A DNA stretch of 64,000 nucleotides from Streptomyces sp. A3M-1-3 (GCF_024213665.1 NZ_JANAVP010000014.1:1-64000), one strand, 5' to 3'. Shown: positions 8,682 through 18,020, counted from the stretch's first letter. Notes: generated by a model from the letters alone, not told the origin. Numbers and translations are program-made.

Positions 8682-9010
8682 TGCACCTCGCCTATCCCGC
8701 CGTGCTCGCGGTCCTCCTCTTCTCCACCGGTCTGTACGGAGTGCTCGCGCGTCGCAACTCCATCCTGGTGCTGATGTCCGTCGAGCTGATGCTCAACGCC
8801 GTCAACCTCAACCTGGTCGCCTTCGACGTCTGGCTCCGCGACGCTCTGCATGCCGGCCAGGCGCTGACCCTCTTCACCATCGCCATCGCCGCCGCGGAGA
8901 TCGGCATCGGCCTGGCGATCGTGCTGATGGTCTACCGCAACCGCGGCACCGCAGACATCGACAAGCTGCGCGACACCGCCGAGACCGCTGATTCCGAGGT
9001 CGCCGCGTGA
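8681..9010 (+). CDS. nuoK: NADH-quinone oxidoreductase subunit K
   Basis: 109 aa, three transmembrane helices, normal length for the family. It has the conserved pattern RRNSILVLMSVELMLNAVNL, with the membrane glutamate, and a second glutamate in the third helix (FTIAIAAAEIGIGLAIVLM); both belong to the proton path. The ATG at 8681 overlaps the nuoJ stop by one base, and the stop overlaps the GTG of nuoL. Confidence 0.95.
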   Translation: MHLAYPAVLAVLLFSTGLYGVLARRNSILVLMSVELMLNAVNLNLVAFDVWLRDALHAGQALTLFTIAIAAAEIGIGLAIVLMVYRNRGTADIDKLRDTAETADSEVAA

Positions 9011-10977
9011 CCATCACGACCCTCGCCGTCCTCGTCCCCCTTCTTCCCTTCCTGGGCGCCGCGGCCGGACTGCTCCTCGGCCGCAAGGCACCCGGATTCG
9101 TCCGGCCGCTGGCTGTGCTGCCCACCCTCGCCGCGGCCGCGCTCGCGGTGGTCGTCGCCGTCCGCCAGGGCGGCGGCAGGGCGATCGGCGCCGCCACCGA
9201 ACTGACGCCCACCGGCTCGGTCCCCGTCGAACTGGCCCTGTACCTCGACGGCTTCGCGGTCCTCGTCGCCGTCCTGGTCGGGATCGTCGCGTCCTGCGTG
9301 CAGATCTACTCGACGGCGTATCTGCGCGACGACCCGCGCTACCCGTCCTACGCGGCTCTCATCTCCCTCTTCACCTCCGCGATGCTGCTGGTCGTCTACT
9401 CCGGCGACCTGATGGTGCTGCTGGTCGGCTGGGAGATCATGGGCATCTGCTCGTACTTCCTGGTCGGCCACTACTGGGAGACCGAGGTCGCCCGCGCCGC
9501 CTCCCTCAAGGCCTTCCTGGTCACCAAGCTCGGTGACGTCCCCTTCCTGTTCGGTCTGTTCGCGCTGGCGGCCGACGCCGGTACGTTCCGGATCACCGGC
9601 ATCCTGCGTACGGTCGCCGACGGCGGCCTCGACCACCCCACCCTGATCGCGCTGCTGCTCCTCGCGGGCGTGGCGGGCAAGTCGGCGCAGTTCCCGCTGC
9701 ACACGTGGCTGCCCGACGCGATGGCGGGCCCGACCCCCGTCTCGGCGCTGATCCACGCCGCGACGATGGTCGCCGCCGGTGTCTACTTCGTGGCCCGCCT
9801 CCTCCCCGTCTTCGCGGCCTCCGCCGCCGCGCTGGTCGTGCTCGCCGTGATGGCCGCGGTGACGATGGTCGGCTCGGCGCTCGCCGCCCTCGCACAGGAC
9901 GACATCAAGCGCGTCCTCGCCTACTCGACCGTCGGCCAGCTCGGCTACATGACCGGCGCCCTGGCGGTCGGCGACCGCGGTGCCGCCGTCTTCCACCTCC
10001 TTTCGCACGGTGCGTTCAAGGCCCTCCTCTTCCTGGGGGCGGGCGTGATCATCCACGCGGCGGGCACCAACTCGCTGGCCGCCATGTCCCGGATGAGCGG
10101 CCTGGCCAAGCGGATCCCCGACGCGTTCTGGACGATGACGATCGCCCTGCTCGCCCTCGCCGCGATCCCTCCGTTCGCCGGCTTCTTCTCCAAGGAAGCC
10201 GTCCTCGTCGCCGCCGAACACGCGGCCCTCGGCGAGTCGGAGATCGCCCCCGGCGCCGCCGGCTGGACCGTCCTCCTCTCGGGCCTCCTCACCGCCCTCC
10301 TCACCGCCGCCTACGCCACCCGCCTGTGGCTGCTGGCCTTCCGCGGCACCGGCCCCGAGGTCGCCGACCACGGCAGGCAGCCGCTCGCCATGACCGGCGT
10401 GCTCTGGCTCCTCGCCGTCCCCTCACTCGGCTTCGGCCTGACCGCCGGCTACCTCGACGGCTGGTTCGACGGCCACGCGCTCACCCCGACCCTCACCACC
10501 TCCGTCCTCGGTACGGGCGTCGCCCTGGTCGGCGGACTGATCATTTACGCAGCGTGGCGGCACACGACTGCCCTGGCTGCCCACATCCCGATCGACGGGA
10601 TCGTCGCTCACCCCGACGCCGAAGGCGGACAAGTCGAGGCGGAGGCCATCGGTTTGCCGCACCCCGCGTCGGACCCCGCCGATCCCGGCCGGCTCCTCCT
10701 CGGCCCGCTCCACCGCCACGCGGCCGCCGCCTTCCACGTGGATGCCGTCTACTCCGCCCTGTTCGTACGCCCCGTCCGCGCCGCGGCCGAACTCGTCCGC
10801 TTCCTCGACCGCGAGGTCGTCGACACGTACGTACACGGTGCGGGCGCCGGCCCCCGCCTGCTGGGAGCGGTCGTCCGCCGCGCCCAGACCGGCAATGTGC
10901 AGACCTACCTCAGCGCCCTGCTCGCCGGCTCCGTCGTCCTGGCGATCGCCGCCGTACTCGTCGCCGCCGGAGCGTGA
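9007..10977 (+). CDS. nuoL: NADH-quinone oxidoreductase subunit L
   Basis: 656 aa, the largest antiporter-like subunit at the far end of the membrane arm. Family motifs are present: LLVGWEIMGICSYFLVG with the essential Glu, HTWLPDAMAGPTPVSALIHA, and AYSTVGQLGYMTGALAVG. The C-terminal part contains the long lateral-helix region and a last transmembrane helix (VVLAIAAVLVAAGA). The GTG at 9007 overlaps nuoK by 4 nt. A hydrophilic stretch around residues 530-560 (HPDAEGGQVEAEAIG) lies between helices and looks like an actinobacterial insertion. Confidence 0.95.
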   Translation: MTITTLAVLVPLLPFLGAAAGLLLGRKAPGFVRPLAVLPTLAAAALAVVVAVRQGGGRAIGAATELTPTGSVPVELALYLDGFAVLVAVLVGIVASCVQIYSTAYLRDDPRYPSYAALISLFTSAMLLVVYSGDLMVLLVGWEIMGICSYFLVGHYWETEVARAASLKAFLVTKLGDVPFLFGLFALAADAGTFRITGILRTVADGGLDHPTLIALLLLAGVAGKSAQFPLHTWLPDAMAGPTPVSALIHAATMVAAGVYFVARLLPVFAASAAALVVLAVMAAVTMVGSALAALAQDDIKRVLAYSTVGQLGYMTGALAVGDRGAAVFHLLSHGAFKALLFLGAGVIIHAAGTNSLAAMSRMSGLAKRIPDAFWTMTIALLALAAIPPFAGFFSKEAVLVAAEHAALGESEIAPGAAGWTVLLSGLLTALLTAAYATRLWLLAFRGTGPEVADHGRQPLAMTGVLWLLAVPSLGFGLTAGYLDGWFDGHALTPTLTTSVLGTGVALVGGLIIYAAWRHTTALAAHIPIDGIVAHPDAEGGQVEAEAIGLPHPASDPADPGRLLLGPLHRHAAAAFHVDAVYSALFVRPVRAAAELVRFLDREVVDTYVHGAGAGPRLLGAVVRRAQTGNVQTYLSALLAGSVVLAIAAVLVAAGA

Positions 10978-10980
10978 GCC

Positions 10981-12585
10981 GTGATTGATATCAGCGAATC
11001 CGTGATGCAGTTCCTTCTGGCATTGATCGTGGCCGGACCGCTCGTCGGCGCCGCCGCGGCCCTCCTTCCCGCCCCTCCCGGACTGAAGGGCTCCGGCCCC
11101 GACCAGGCAGTCCTCCGCCACGGCGTGACCGTCACCGGCGTGATCCTGGCCGCGACCATCGTCCTGGCCCTCGGGTTCGACCACGGCCAGCCCTCGAAGA
11201 TGCAGGCCACGACCGACATCAGCTGGATCCCGGCGCTCGACGTCAGGCTCCACCTCGGCATCGACGGCATCTCGCTCCCCCTTCTCGTGATGACCGCGCT
11301 GCTGTCCTTCCTCTGCGCGCTCTACAGCTATTTCAAAATGCCTGCGGGCCCGTCTCCCAAGGCATTCGTCGCCCTGCTCCTCGTCCTGGAGTCCGGCACT
11401 CTCGCGACCTTCGCCGTCCTCGATCTGCTGCTGTTCTTCCTCGCCTTCGAGATGGTCCTCATCCCGATGTACTTCCTGATCGCCCGCTGGGGCGGCGACC
11501 AGCGGCAGCCCGCCGCCTGGAAGTTCATCCTCTACACGCTGCTCGGTTCCGTGGTCATGCTGCTCGGCCTGCTCCTCATCGGGCTGGGAAGCGGCACATT
11601 CGACATGGTGGCACTCGCCACTGACAACGGCCGCGGCCTGACCCACACCACCCAGCTCCTGGCCGTGCTCGCGATCGGCATCGGCCTGGCCGTCAAAACC
11701 CCGATGTGGCCGCTCCACAGCTGGCTCCCGGACGCCCACACCGCCGCTCCGACGGTCGGTTCCGTCCTCCTCGCCGGCGTACTGCTGAAGATGGGCACGT
11801 ACGGGTTCGTGCGCATCCTGCTCCCGATCACCCCCGACGGGATGGTCACCTTCGCGCCCTACCTCGCCGCCTTCGCGGTCGTCGGCATCATCTACGGGTC
11901 CCTCGCCTGCCTGGCCCTCGCCCGGCAGGGCGCCAAGGGCGACCTCAAGCGCCTGATCGCGTACTCCTCCGTCGGCCACATGGGCTTCGTGCTGCTCGGC
12001 ATCGCCACCATGACCCCGACCGGAGTCAACGGCGCGCTCTTCGCCAACATCGCCCACGGCCTCATCACCGGCCTGCTCTTCTTCCTGGTCGGCGCGCTCA
12101 AGGACCGCTACGGCAGCACCGATCTCGACGCCCTCGCCGGCGCCACCGGCGCCGCCCTCTACGGGAAGGCCCCGCGTCTCGGCGCGCTCCTCGCCTTCGG
12201 CGCGGTCGCCTCCCTCGGACTCCCGGGCCTCGCCGGATTCTGGGGCGAAATGCTCGCCCTGTTCGGCGCGTTCGACCCCGCAGACGGGCTCAGCCGCCCC
12301 GCCTTCCTCACCTTCATGGCGATCGGCGGCCTCGGCACCCTGCTCACCGCCGCGTACATGCTCGTCGTCGTACGCCGCGTCTGCATGGGCGACCCGGGAC
12401 AGACCGGCCGGCAGCAGCAGGAAGCCCCCGCCGGACCGCAGCAGCTCGCGGACGTCCAGAGCTACGAGTTCGCCGCCTGGACCCCGCTCGTCGCCCTCAC
12501 CGTCCTCGCCGGACTCTGGCCCGCGGCCCTCCTCGGCCTCACCGACCCGGCTGTGCAGAAGCTCCTCGCTGGAGGCAACTCATGA
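10981..12585 (+). CDS. nuoM: NADH-quinone oxidoreductase subunit M
   Basis: 534 aa, antiporter-like proton-pumping subunit. Clear motifs: FEMVLIPMYFLIARWGG with the key Glu, and LHSWLPDAHTAAPTVGSVLL followed by LLKMGTYGFVRI. The start is the GTG at 10981, 3 nt after the nuoL stop. A hydrophilic Gln/Pro-rich loop (GRQQQEAPAGPQQ) near residue 480 is not conserved. It overlaps nuoN by 3 bases (ATGA-type). Confidence 0.95.
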   Translation: MIDISESVMQFLLALIVAGPLVGAAAALLPAPPGLKGSGPDQAVLRHGVTVTGVILAATIVLALGFDHGQPSKMQATTDISWIPALDVRLHLGIDGISLPLLVMTALLSFLCALYSYFKMPAGPSPKAFVALLLVLESGTLATFAVLDLLLFFLAFEMVLIPMYFLIARWGGDQRQPAAWKFILYTLLGSVVMLLGLLLIGLGSGTFDMVALATDNGRGLTHTTQLLAVLAIGIGLAVKTPMWPLHSWLPDAHTAAPTVGSVLLAGVLLKMGTYGFVRILLPITPDGMVTFAPYLAAFAVVGIIYGSLACLALARQGAKGDLKRLIAYSSVGHMGFVLLGIATMTPTGVNGALFANIAHGLITGLLFFLVGALKDRYGSTDLDALAGATGAALYGKAPRLGALLAFGAVASLGLPGLAGFWGEMLALFGAFDPADGLSRPAFLTFMAIGGLGTLLTAAYMLVVVRRVCMGDPGQTGRQQQEAPAGPQQLADVQSYEFAAWTPLVALTVLAGLWPAALLGLTDPAVQKLLAGGNS

Positions 12586-14150
12586 CGGCGACCGCAGCCG
12601 CGACCGCCACGAGCCTGGTCCAGACCGTCGACTGGCTCGCGATCGCACCGCCGACCGTCGCCGCGGTCGTCGGCCTGCTCGTCCTGGTCGCCGACCTGTT
12701 CCTACCGGAGAACCGCAAGTCCGTCCTCGGCTGGGTGTCGGTGGCCGGCCTGGCCGCGGCCGTCCTGGCGCTCGTACCGCTGCGCGCGGGCGACCGCTCC
12801 ACCTTCTGCCTCACCTCCGACGCGAACGTCTGCAGCTACACCGCCGACCATTTCGCGCTCTCCATCCAGTTCCTGGTACTCGGCGGGGCCCTGCTCACCG
12901 CGATGCTCTCGCTGACCGCCGTCAGGGAGGCCAAGCTCCCGGCCGGCGAATACTGGTTCCTGCTGCTCTCCTCCGCGGCCGGCGCGGCCCTGCTGCCCGC
13001 CTCCCGCGACCTGGCGACCCTCGTCGTCGCCCTCGAAGTCGCCTCGCTGCCCGCGTTCGCGCTGGTCGGCCTGCGGCGCGGCGACCGGCTCTCCTCCGAG
13101 GCCGCGCTCAAGTTCTTCCTGTCCTCCGTCGCCGCGACCGCCGTGACGCTCATGGGCGTCAGCTTCGTGTACGCGGCCACCGGCACCCTGCACCTCACCG
13201 AGGTCGCCGACCGGCTGTTCGACGTGCCGGAGCGGCTCGACACGCTCGCCATGGCGGGCGTTGCGCTGACCCTGGTCGGCTTCGCCTTCAAGACCGCCGC
13301 GGTCCCGTTCCACTTCTGGGTCCCCGACACCTACGTCGGCGCGCCGCTGCCCATCGCCGGGTACCTCTCCGTCATCGGAAAGGCGGTCGGATTCACCGGC
13401 CTCGTCCTGGTCACGGTGATCGCGTTCCCGGCGTACGCGGATGTCTGGGGGCCGGTGGTCGCCGTACTCGCCGCCCTCACCATGACCGCCGGCAATGTGG
13501 CGGCCCTGCGCCAGTCCGCGACCCGGGCGAACAGCGCGGTGCGGCTGCTCGCCTGGTCGTCCGTGGGCCAGGCCGGCTATCTGCTGGTCCCGATCGCGGC
13601 CGCCGCGTACACGGACCGTGACCAGATCGGCGCCACCGTCGCGTACGCCCTGATGTACGCCGCCGTGAACCTCGGCGCGTTCGCCGTCGCCGCACTGGTC
13701 GCGCGTACGCACCCCCAGCACCGCATCAGCGACTACCGCGGCCTCTACGCGACCAACCCGCTCGCGGCGCTCGCCATGGGCTTCTTCCTGCTCTGCCTGG
13801 CCGGCCTGCCGCCCGGCATCATCGGTCTGTTCGCCAAGGTCATTGTCTTCCGGTCCGCGGTCGAGGCGGGCCTCGGCTGGCTGGCCGTCGTCATGGCCGT
13901 GAACGTCGTGATCGCCCTCTACTACTACCTGAAGTGGACAGCGGTCCTCTTCCGCGCCCCGGAGGCCGCCGAGGCCGGGGTCGAGGCCGGGGTCGAGGCG
14001 GCGGCCCAGGGGGAGCCGGTCACGGCCGCGGCCAGGCACCGGGTCCCGGCGCCGATCACCCTGGCGATCGCCCTGACCGCCGCTGTCGGCATCGTCGCCT
14101 CCGGCGCCCCGCAGCTGGTGCTCCGCTTCGCCTCCACGACGCTCTTCTAG
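12582..14150 (+). CDS. nuoN: NADH-quinone oxidoreductase subunit N
   Basis: 522 aa, third antiporter-like subunit and the last gene of the operon. Motifs: LVVALEVASLPAFALVGLRR, then FKTAAVPFHFWVPDTYVGAP and LLAWSSVGQAGYLLVPIAAA. The ATG at 12582 has GGAGG 6 nt upstream and overlaps nuoM. Near the C-terminus (13965-14030) a short imperfect repeat codes EAGVEAGVEAA between the last two helices, a low-complexity insertion. 217 nt separate the stop from htpX. Confidence 0.95.
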   Translation: MTATAAATATSLVQTVDWLAIAPPTVAAVVGLLVLVADLFLPENRKSVLGWVSVAGLAAAVLALVPLRAGDRSTFCLTSDANVCSYTADHFALSIQFLVLGGALLTAMLSLTAVREAKLPAGEYWFLLLSSAAGAALLPASRDLATLVVALEVASLPAFALVGLRRGDRLSSEAALKFFLSSVAATAVTLMGVSFVYAATGTLHLTEVADRLFDVPERLDTLAMAGVALTLVGFAFKTAAVPFHFWVPDTYVGAPLPIAGYLSVIGKAVGFTGLVLVTVIAFPAYADVWGPVVAVLAALTMTAGNVAALRQSATRANSAVRLLAWSSVGQAGYLLVPIAAAAYTDRDQIGATVAYALMYAAVNLGAFAVAALVARTHPQHRISDYRGLYATNPLAALAMGFFLLCLAGLPPGIIGLFAKVIVFRSAVEAGLGWLAVVMAVNVVIALYYYLKWTAVLFRAPEAAEAGVEAGVEAAAQGEPVTAAARHRVPAPITLAIALTAAVGIVASGAPQLVLRFASTTLF

Positions 14151-14367
14151 GGCCGCGGCTCTTCCAGGGCCGCGCTCTGCCGGCACCGGACACGGCCTGC
14201 GGGCGGCGTATCACCCGTCCGGGCCAACCTCCTCCGGTACACACGGGGAACCAGCGCTCCCCGCCTGGCGTTGACCAGGAAGGGAGGGTCCACTGGACCG
14301 GTCCCCACCGAACCGTGGAAGCCCCTCAAGCAAAGGGTCCCCTGCCGCACCATTTGGAGGGCGTACC

Positions 14368-15231
14368 GTGCACCGCCGGCACAACGGGCTGAAGACCGCC
14401 GTACTCCTCGGGGGACTGTCCGCGATCATCATCCTGATCGGCAGTTTCTTCGGGCGTACGGGCCTGATCGTCGCGCTCTGCGTGGCGCTCGGCACCAATG
14501 CGTACGCGTACTGGAACAGCGACAAGCTCGCGCTGCGCGCCATGCGGGCCCGCCCCGTCAGCGAGTTCGAGGCGCCCGAGCTCTACCGCATAGTGCGTGA
14601 GCTCTCCACCTCCGCGCGCCAGCCCATGCCCCGCCTCTACATCTCGCCGACCGAGGCGCCCAACGCCTTCGCGACCGGCCGAAATCCGCGCAACGCCGCG
14701 GTCTGCTGCACCGAGGGCATCCTGCGCATCCTCAACGAGCGCGAACTGCGCGGTGTCATCGGCCATGAGCTGAGCCATGTCTACAACCGCGACATCCTGA
14801 TCTCGTCGGTCGCCGGCGCGCTCGCTTCGGTGATTCTGTTCCTGGTCAACTTCGCCTGGCTGATCCCGATAGGCCGGTCCAGTGACGACGAGGGCCCCGG
14901 TCTGTTCGGCATGCTGCTGATCATGCTCCTGGGCCCGCTGGCCGCGTCGGTCATCCAGCTCGCCATCAGCCGTTCCAGGGAGTACGAGGCGGACGCCGCG
15001 GGCGCCCAGCTCACCGGCGACCCGCTGGCCCTGGCGAGCGCCCTGCGCAAGCTCGACGCCGGTACGAAGCAGCTGCCGCTGCCGCCCGAGCCCCGGCTGG
15101 AAACGGCGAGCCACATGATGATCGCGAATCCGTTCCGGCCCGGTCAGGGCATGTCCAAGCTGTTCTCCACCCACCCGCCCATGGCCGAGCGCATCGCCCG
15201 GCTCGAGCAGATGGCAGGCCGTCGCCCGTGA
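14368..15231 (+). CDS. htpX: HtpX-type M48 membrane zinc metalloprotease
   Basis: 287 aa. Two N-terminal membrane helices (about 9-45), then the M48 domain with zinc motif HELSH (133-137), two further hydrophobic segments (about 145-165 and 178-198) and the third ligand in SREYEADAAGA. HtpX degrades damaged membrane proteins. The GTG at 14368 has TTGGAGGG 6 nt upstream. It lies directly after the nuo operon, which suggests quality control of a large membrane complex, but the link is only positional. It overlaps the next gene as GTGA. Confidence 0.92.
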   Translation: MHRRHNGLKTAVLLGGLSAIIILIGSFFGRTGLIVALCVALGTNAYAYWNSDKLALRAMRARPVSEFEAPELYRIVRELSTSARQPMPRLYISPTEAPNAFATGRNPRNAAVCCTEGILRILNERELRGVIGHELSHVYNRDILISSVAGALASVILFLVNFAWLIPIGRSSDDEGPGLFGMLLIMLLGPLAASVIQLAISRSREYEADAAGAQLTGDPLALASALRKLDAGTKQLPLPPEPRLETASHMMIANPFRPGQGMSKLFSTHPPMAERIARLEQMAGRRP

Positions 15232-15620
15232 AAACAATCCTCAACATCATCTGGCTGATCCTGAGCGGCCTCTGGCTCTTCCTGGCGTACTGCCTCGCGG
15301 GCCTGATCCTCTGCATCACGATCATCGGCATCCCGTTCGGCATCGCCGCCTTCCGTATCGCCGTCTACGCGCTGTGGCCGTTCGGCTACACGACGGTCGA
15401 GCGCCGCGACGCGGGCGCCGGGTCCTTCGTGGGCAACGTGCTGTGGCTGATCCTGGCGGGCTGGTGGCTGGCGCTGGGGCACATCGTCACCGGCATCGCG
15501 CTGTGCGTCACGATCATCGGCATCCCGTTCGGTATCGCGAACTTCAAGATGATCCCGATCTCGTTGCTGCCACTGGGCCGCGAGATCGTCCCGACCGACC
15601 AGCCCTTCGCCACCCGGTGA
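15228..15620 (+). CDS. YccF-domain inner membrane protein
   Basis: 130 aa made of two homologous halves. Each ends in a hydrophobic CITIIGIPFGIAAF / CVTIIGIPFGIANF repeat, the hallmark of the YccF (DUF307) family. Four membrane segments are predicted. Function is unknown in the family. The start overlaps htpX by 4 nt, and the stop overlaps the GTG of the following barstar-like reading frame, so all three were probably one transcript. Confidence 0.88.
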   Translation: MKTILNIIWLILSGLWLFLAYCLAGLILCITIIGIPFGIAAFRIAVYALWPFGYTTVERRDAGAGSFVGNVLWLILAGWWLALGHIVTGIALCVTIIGIPFGIANFKMIPISLLPLGREIVPTDQPFATR

Positions 15621-16792
15621 GCCCGCAGTTCAGGTACCAGCTGCTGGGCGAGACCGACGAGGACCCGGGATATGAAGTCCTGGCCCTCTGCCGCGAGGCG
15701 GAGGACTACTTCGTCGATCCGCAGCCTGCCGCCCGCGAGCGCTACCGGTGATTTGGGCGGCGCTCCGTCCTTCAGGGCGGAGGTGAAGCGCATCTTTGGC
15801 CAGGAGACGCAAAGCGCCGGAGCGCACTGCGCATTTGTAGTAGCGTCAGCTGTCGTGCGGGGCGAAGGGACAGTGCAAGCGCCGGAAGCCCCGAACCGCC
15901 AGGACAGACACAGCCTGGCACGTACCACCCACCCCAGGGCATGGGGCCTCAAGCCGGCAACGGCGTGAGTAAACGCCTGCGGAGCACCGGTAAGACCGGG
16001 ACTTGTCCCGGCACGTGCGCAGCCCCAACCAATGGTGGGGAGGAACCAGGAACCCGACTCAAGGCGCCCCTAACACGCGGACGCCAGGGAGGGAATCGCC
16101 CCGCCTCCGGGGCGAGGATGTCAAGAACTCCTCGGCTGTGTGCCGGAGGGGCGCTGCGCGAACGCCGAGCTGGAAACGAACGACGAGTTCGATCTGGGCG
16201 GCGTCTATCTGAGGGCGCTCGACCGCACGGGCCGTGCCATAGAGGAGTCATGGGCCTGCCTGTACGTCGACGCCTGGGAGCCCTCCGCCCTCGGCGTCGG
16301 CCTGGTCGACCTCACCCTGGACGTCCACGCCTTCGCCCCCCCCGGCCGGGGACAGCAGCCCGGCAGGTCCACGAACTGTGGTTCACCGGGCGCCCGTCCG
16401 GGCCCAACCTCTGGGCGCGGTTCGACGAGGCCACCCGAATAGCCTGGCGGGAGGCCGCGCGCGGCAACCGCGACAACCGCCGCACGCCCGACGCCCCGCC
16501 CGGCGGTACGTACCACCTCGACGGCCGGTACGTGACCGACGAGCCCGGCTTCTACTGCGCCCTCGGCGAGGCGATGAACGGCCCCGGCACATACTTCGGC
16601 TGGGGCCTGGACGCCCTCGCGGACTGCCTGTGCGGCAACTTCGGTGTGCGGTGGCCGTTCACTCTGGTCTGGCACGACTCGGAGGTCGCCCGCCGCTGCC
16701 TGGGCGTGGCCCCGTCGACGCGCCGCTCGATGACCTTCGAGGAGATCCTCGCCTTCTTCACCGAGGAGAAGATCAAGATCGTGCTCGCCTGA
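15617..16792 (+). pseudogene. barstar-family inhibitor gene, disrupted by an inserted element and a frameshift
   Basis: Three pieces fit one protein. (1) 15617-15748 codes about 44 residues beginning VSPQFRYQLLGETDEDPG and reading ...EAEDYFVDP, then stops. (2) From 16128 the frame resumes LLGCVPEGRCANAELETNDE and runs to about 16343. (3) After a run of eight C (16336-16343) the frame changes and continues to 16792, ending in the barstar core: CALGEAMNGPGTYFGWGLDALADCL and PFTLVWHDSEVARRCL. Barstar relatives inhibit barnase-type RNases. Removing 15749-16127 (379 nt, 3n+1) restores phase between pieces 1 and 2. The C-run shift may be a real mutation or a sequencing error. The intact gene would have been translationally coupled to the YccF gene. 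The 3' end overlaps the convergent permease by 20 nt. Confidence 0.8.
15749..16127 (+). mobile_element. small IS200/IS605-like element without transposase or TnpB
   Basis: The stretch separates two in-phase parts of the barstar gene. Near its left end is a hairpin, CTCCGTCC-TTCA-GGGCGGAG. Near its right end is TCGCCCC-GCCTCC-GGGGCGA, followed at once by GAGGATGTCAAG. Hairpin ends and a right end close to GATGTCAA are what I associate with IS605/IS1341 (TnpB) elements and the 3' end of their omegaRNA. No open frame in it resembles TnpA or TnpB; the frame ending at 15968 shows no zinc ribbon or RuvC motif. It is therefore best read as a non-autonomous derivative or a remnant holding mainly the right-end RNA region. 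Exact ends are uncertain by a few bases: 15746-16124 also keeps phase. Orientation is inferred from the right-end motif. Confidence 0.62.
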
Positions 16793-18020
16793 TCCTCCGC
16801 AGCCCGTAGACCGCCGCCCCCAGCGCCAGTACCGCCGCCCCCGCCACCACCGAGGAGACCGGCAGGGCGAACGCCAGCACCGCGCACCCCACGAGCCCGG
16901 CAACGGCCAGGATCCGGCCCGAACCGAGGGTCCAGGCCGAGGCGTTGGCGATCGCGTAGTACGCCAGTACGCCGAACGACGAGAAGCCGATCGCCCCGCG
17001 CACGTCGGCCGTGGCCGCGACCACCGACACGACCGCACCCACCGCCAGTTCGGCGTGGTGCGGCACCTGACGGCGCGGGTGTACGGCGGCCAGCGCGCCC
17101 GGCAGATGGCCGTCCCGCGCCATCGCCAGCGCCGTCCGCGACACCCCGAGGATCAGCGCCAGCAGCGAACCGAGTGCGGCGACCACCGCCCCCGCCCGGA
17201 CGACCGGAACCAGCCCCGGCGCCCCCGCAGCCCGTACCGCTTCGGCGAGCGGAGCGGTCGCGTCCGCCAGCCCGTCCGCCCCCAGTACGGAAAGGACCGC
17301 CACCGCCACCGCGGCGTACACCACCAGCGCGATGCCGAGCGCGAGCGGGATCGCGCGCGGAATCGTGCGCGCCGGATCCCGCACCTCCTCGCCGAGCGTG
17401 GCGATCCGCGCGTACCCGGCAAAGGCGAAGAACAGCAGCCCGGCCGCCTGGAGCACCCCGCCCACGCCCCCGGAGTCCGCCGAGCCCAGCCCCAGCCCCA
17501 GCCCCAGCCGCCCGAAGTCCGCCGCGGCCGACCCCAGCGAGACGACCACGACCATCGCCAGGACGGCCGGCACCACGGCCACGATCGCCCGCGTCAGCAG
17601 GGCCGACTTCTGAATGCCCCCGTAGTTCACGGCGGTCAGCGCCGCCACCGCCGCGACCGCCACCGCATGCGCCTGCCCCGGCCAGGCGTACGTCCCCACC
17701 GTCAGCGCCATCGCCGCGCAGGAGGCCGTCTTCCCGACCACGAAGGCCCAGCCGGCCAGATACCCCCAGAACTCGCCGAGCCGTTCGCGTCCGTACACGT
17801 ACGTCCCGCCGGAGGCCGGATAGCGGGCGGCCAGCCGGGCCGACGCCATGGCGTTGCAGTACGCGACCACGGCGGCCAGCGCCAGCCCGGCCGGCAGGGC
17901 CGACCCGGCCGCCCGCGCGGCCGGCGCGAGCGCGGCGAACACTCCCGCCCCGACCATCGACCCGAGCCCGATCACGACCGCATCGGACACTCCCAGTGTC
18001 CGCCGCAGCTCCTGTGTCAT
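16773..18020 (-). CDS. APC-family amino acid permease
   Basis: 415 aa from the ATG at 18020. About 12 hydrophobic helices. The first is the APC signature VVIGLGSMVGAGVFAALAP, followed by ASGGTYVYGRERLGEFWGYLAGW and FFAFAGYARIATLGEEVRDP, the conserved loop of amino acid/cation transporters. The substrate cannot be told. No strong ribosome site precedes the ATG; an in-frame GTG 11 codons upstream (VPEREISRLRR) is possible, and the open frame extends to 18278. It converges on the barstar pseudogene with a 20-nt overlap and diverges from the subtilase. Confidence 0.88.
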   Translation of the reverse strand: MTQELRRTLGVSDAVVIGLGSMVGAGVFAALAPAARAAGSALPAGLALAAVVAYCNAMASARLAARYPASGGTYVYGRERLGEFWGYLAGWAFVVGKTASCAAMALTVGTYAWPGQAHAVAVAAVAALTAVNYGGIQKSALLTRAIVAVVPAVLAMVVVVSLGSAAADFGRLGLGLGLGSADSGGVGGVLQAAGLLFFAFAGYARIATLGEEVRDPARTIPRAIPLALGIALVVYAAVAVAVLSVLGADGLADATAPLAEAVRAAGAPGLVPVVRAGAVVAALGSLLALILGVSRTALAMARDGHLPGALAAVHPRRQVPHHAELAVGAVVSVVAATADVRGAIGFSSFGVLAYYAIANASAWTLGSGRILAVAGLVGCAVLAFALPVSSVVAGAAVLALGAAVYGLRRIRRARS

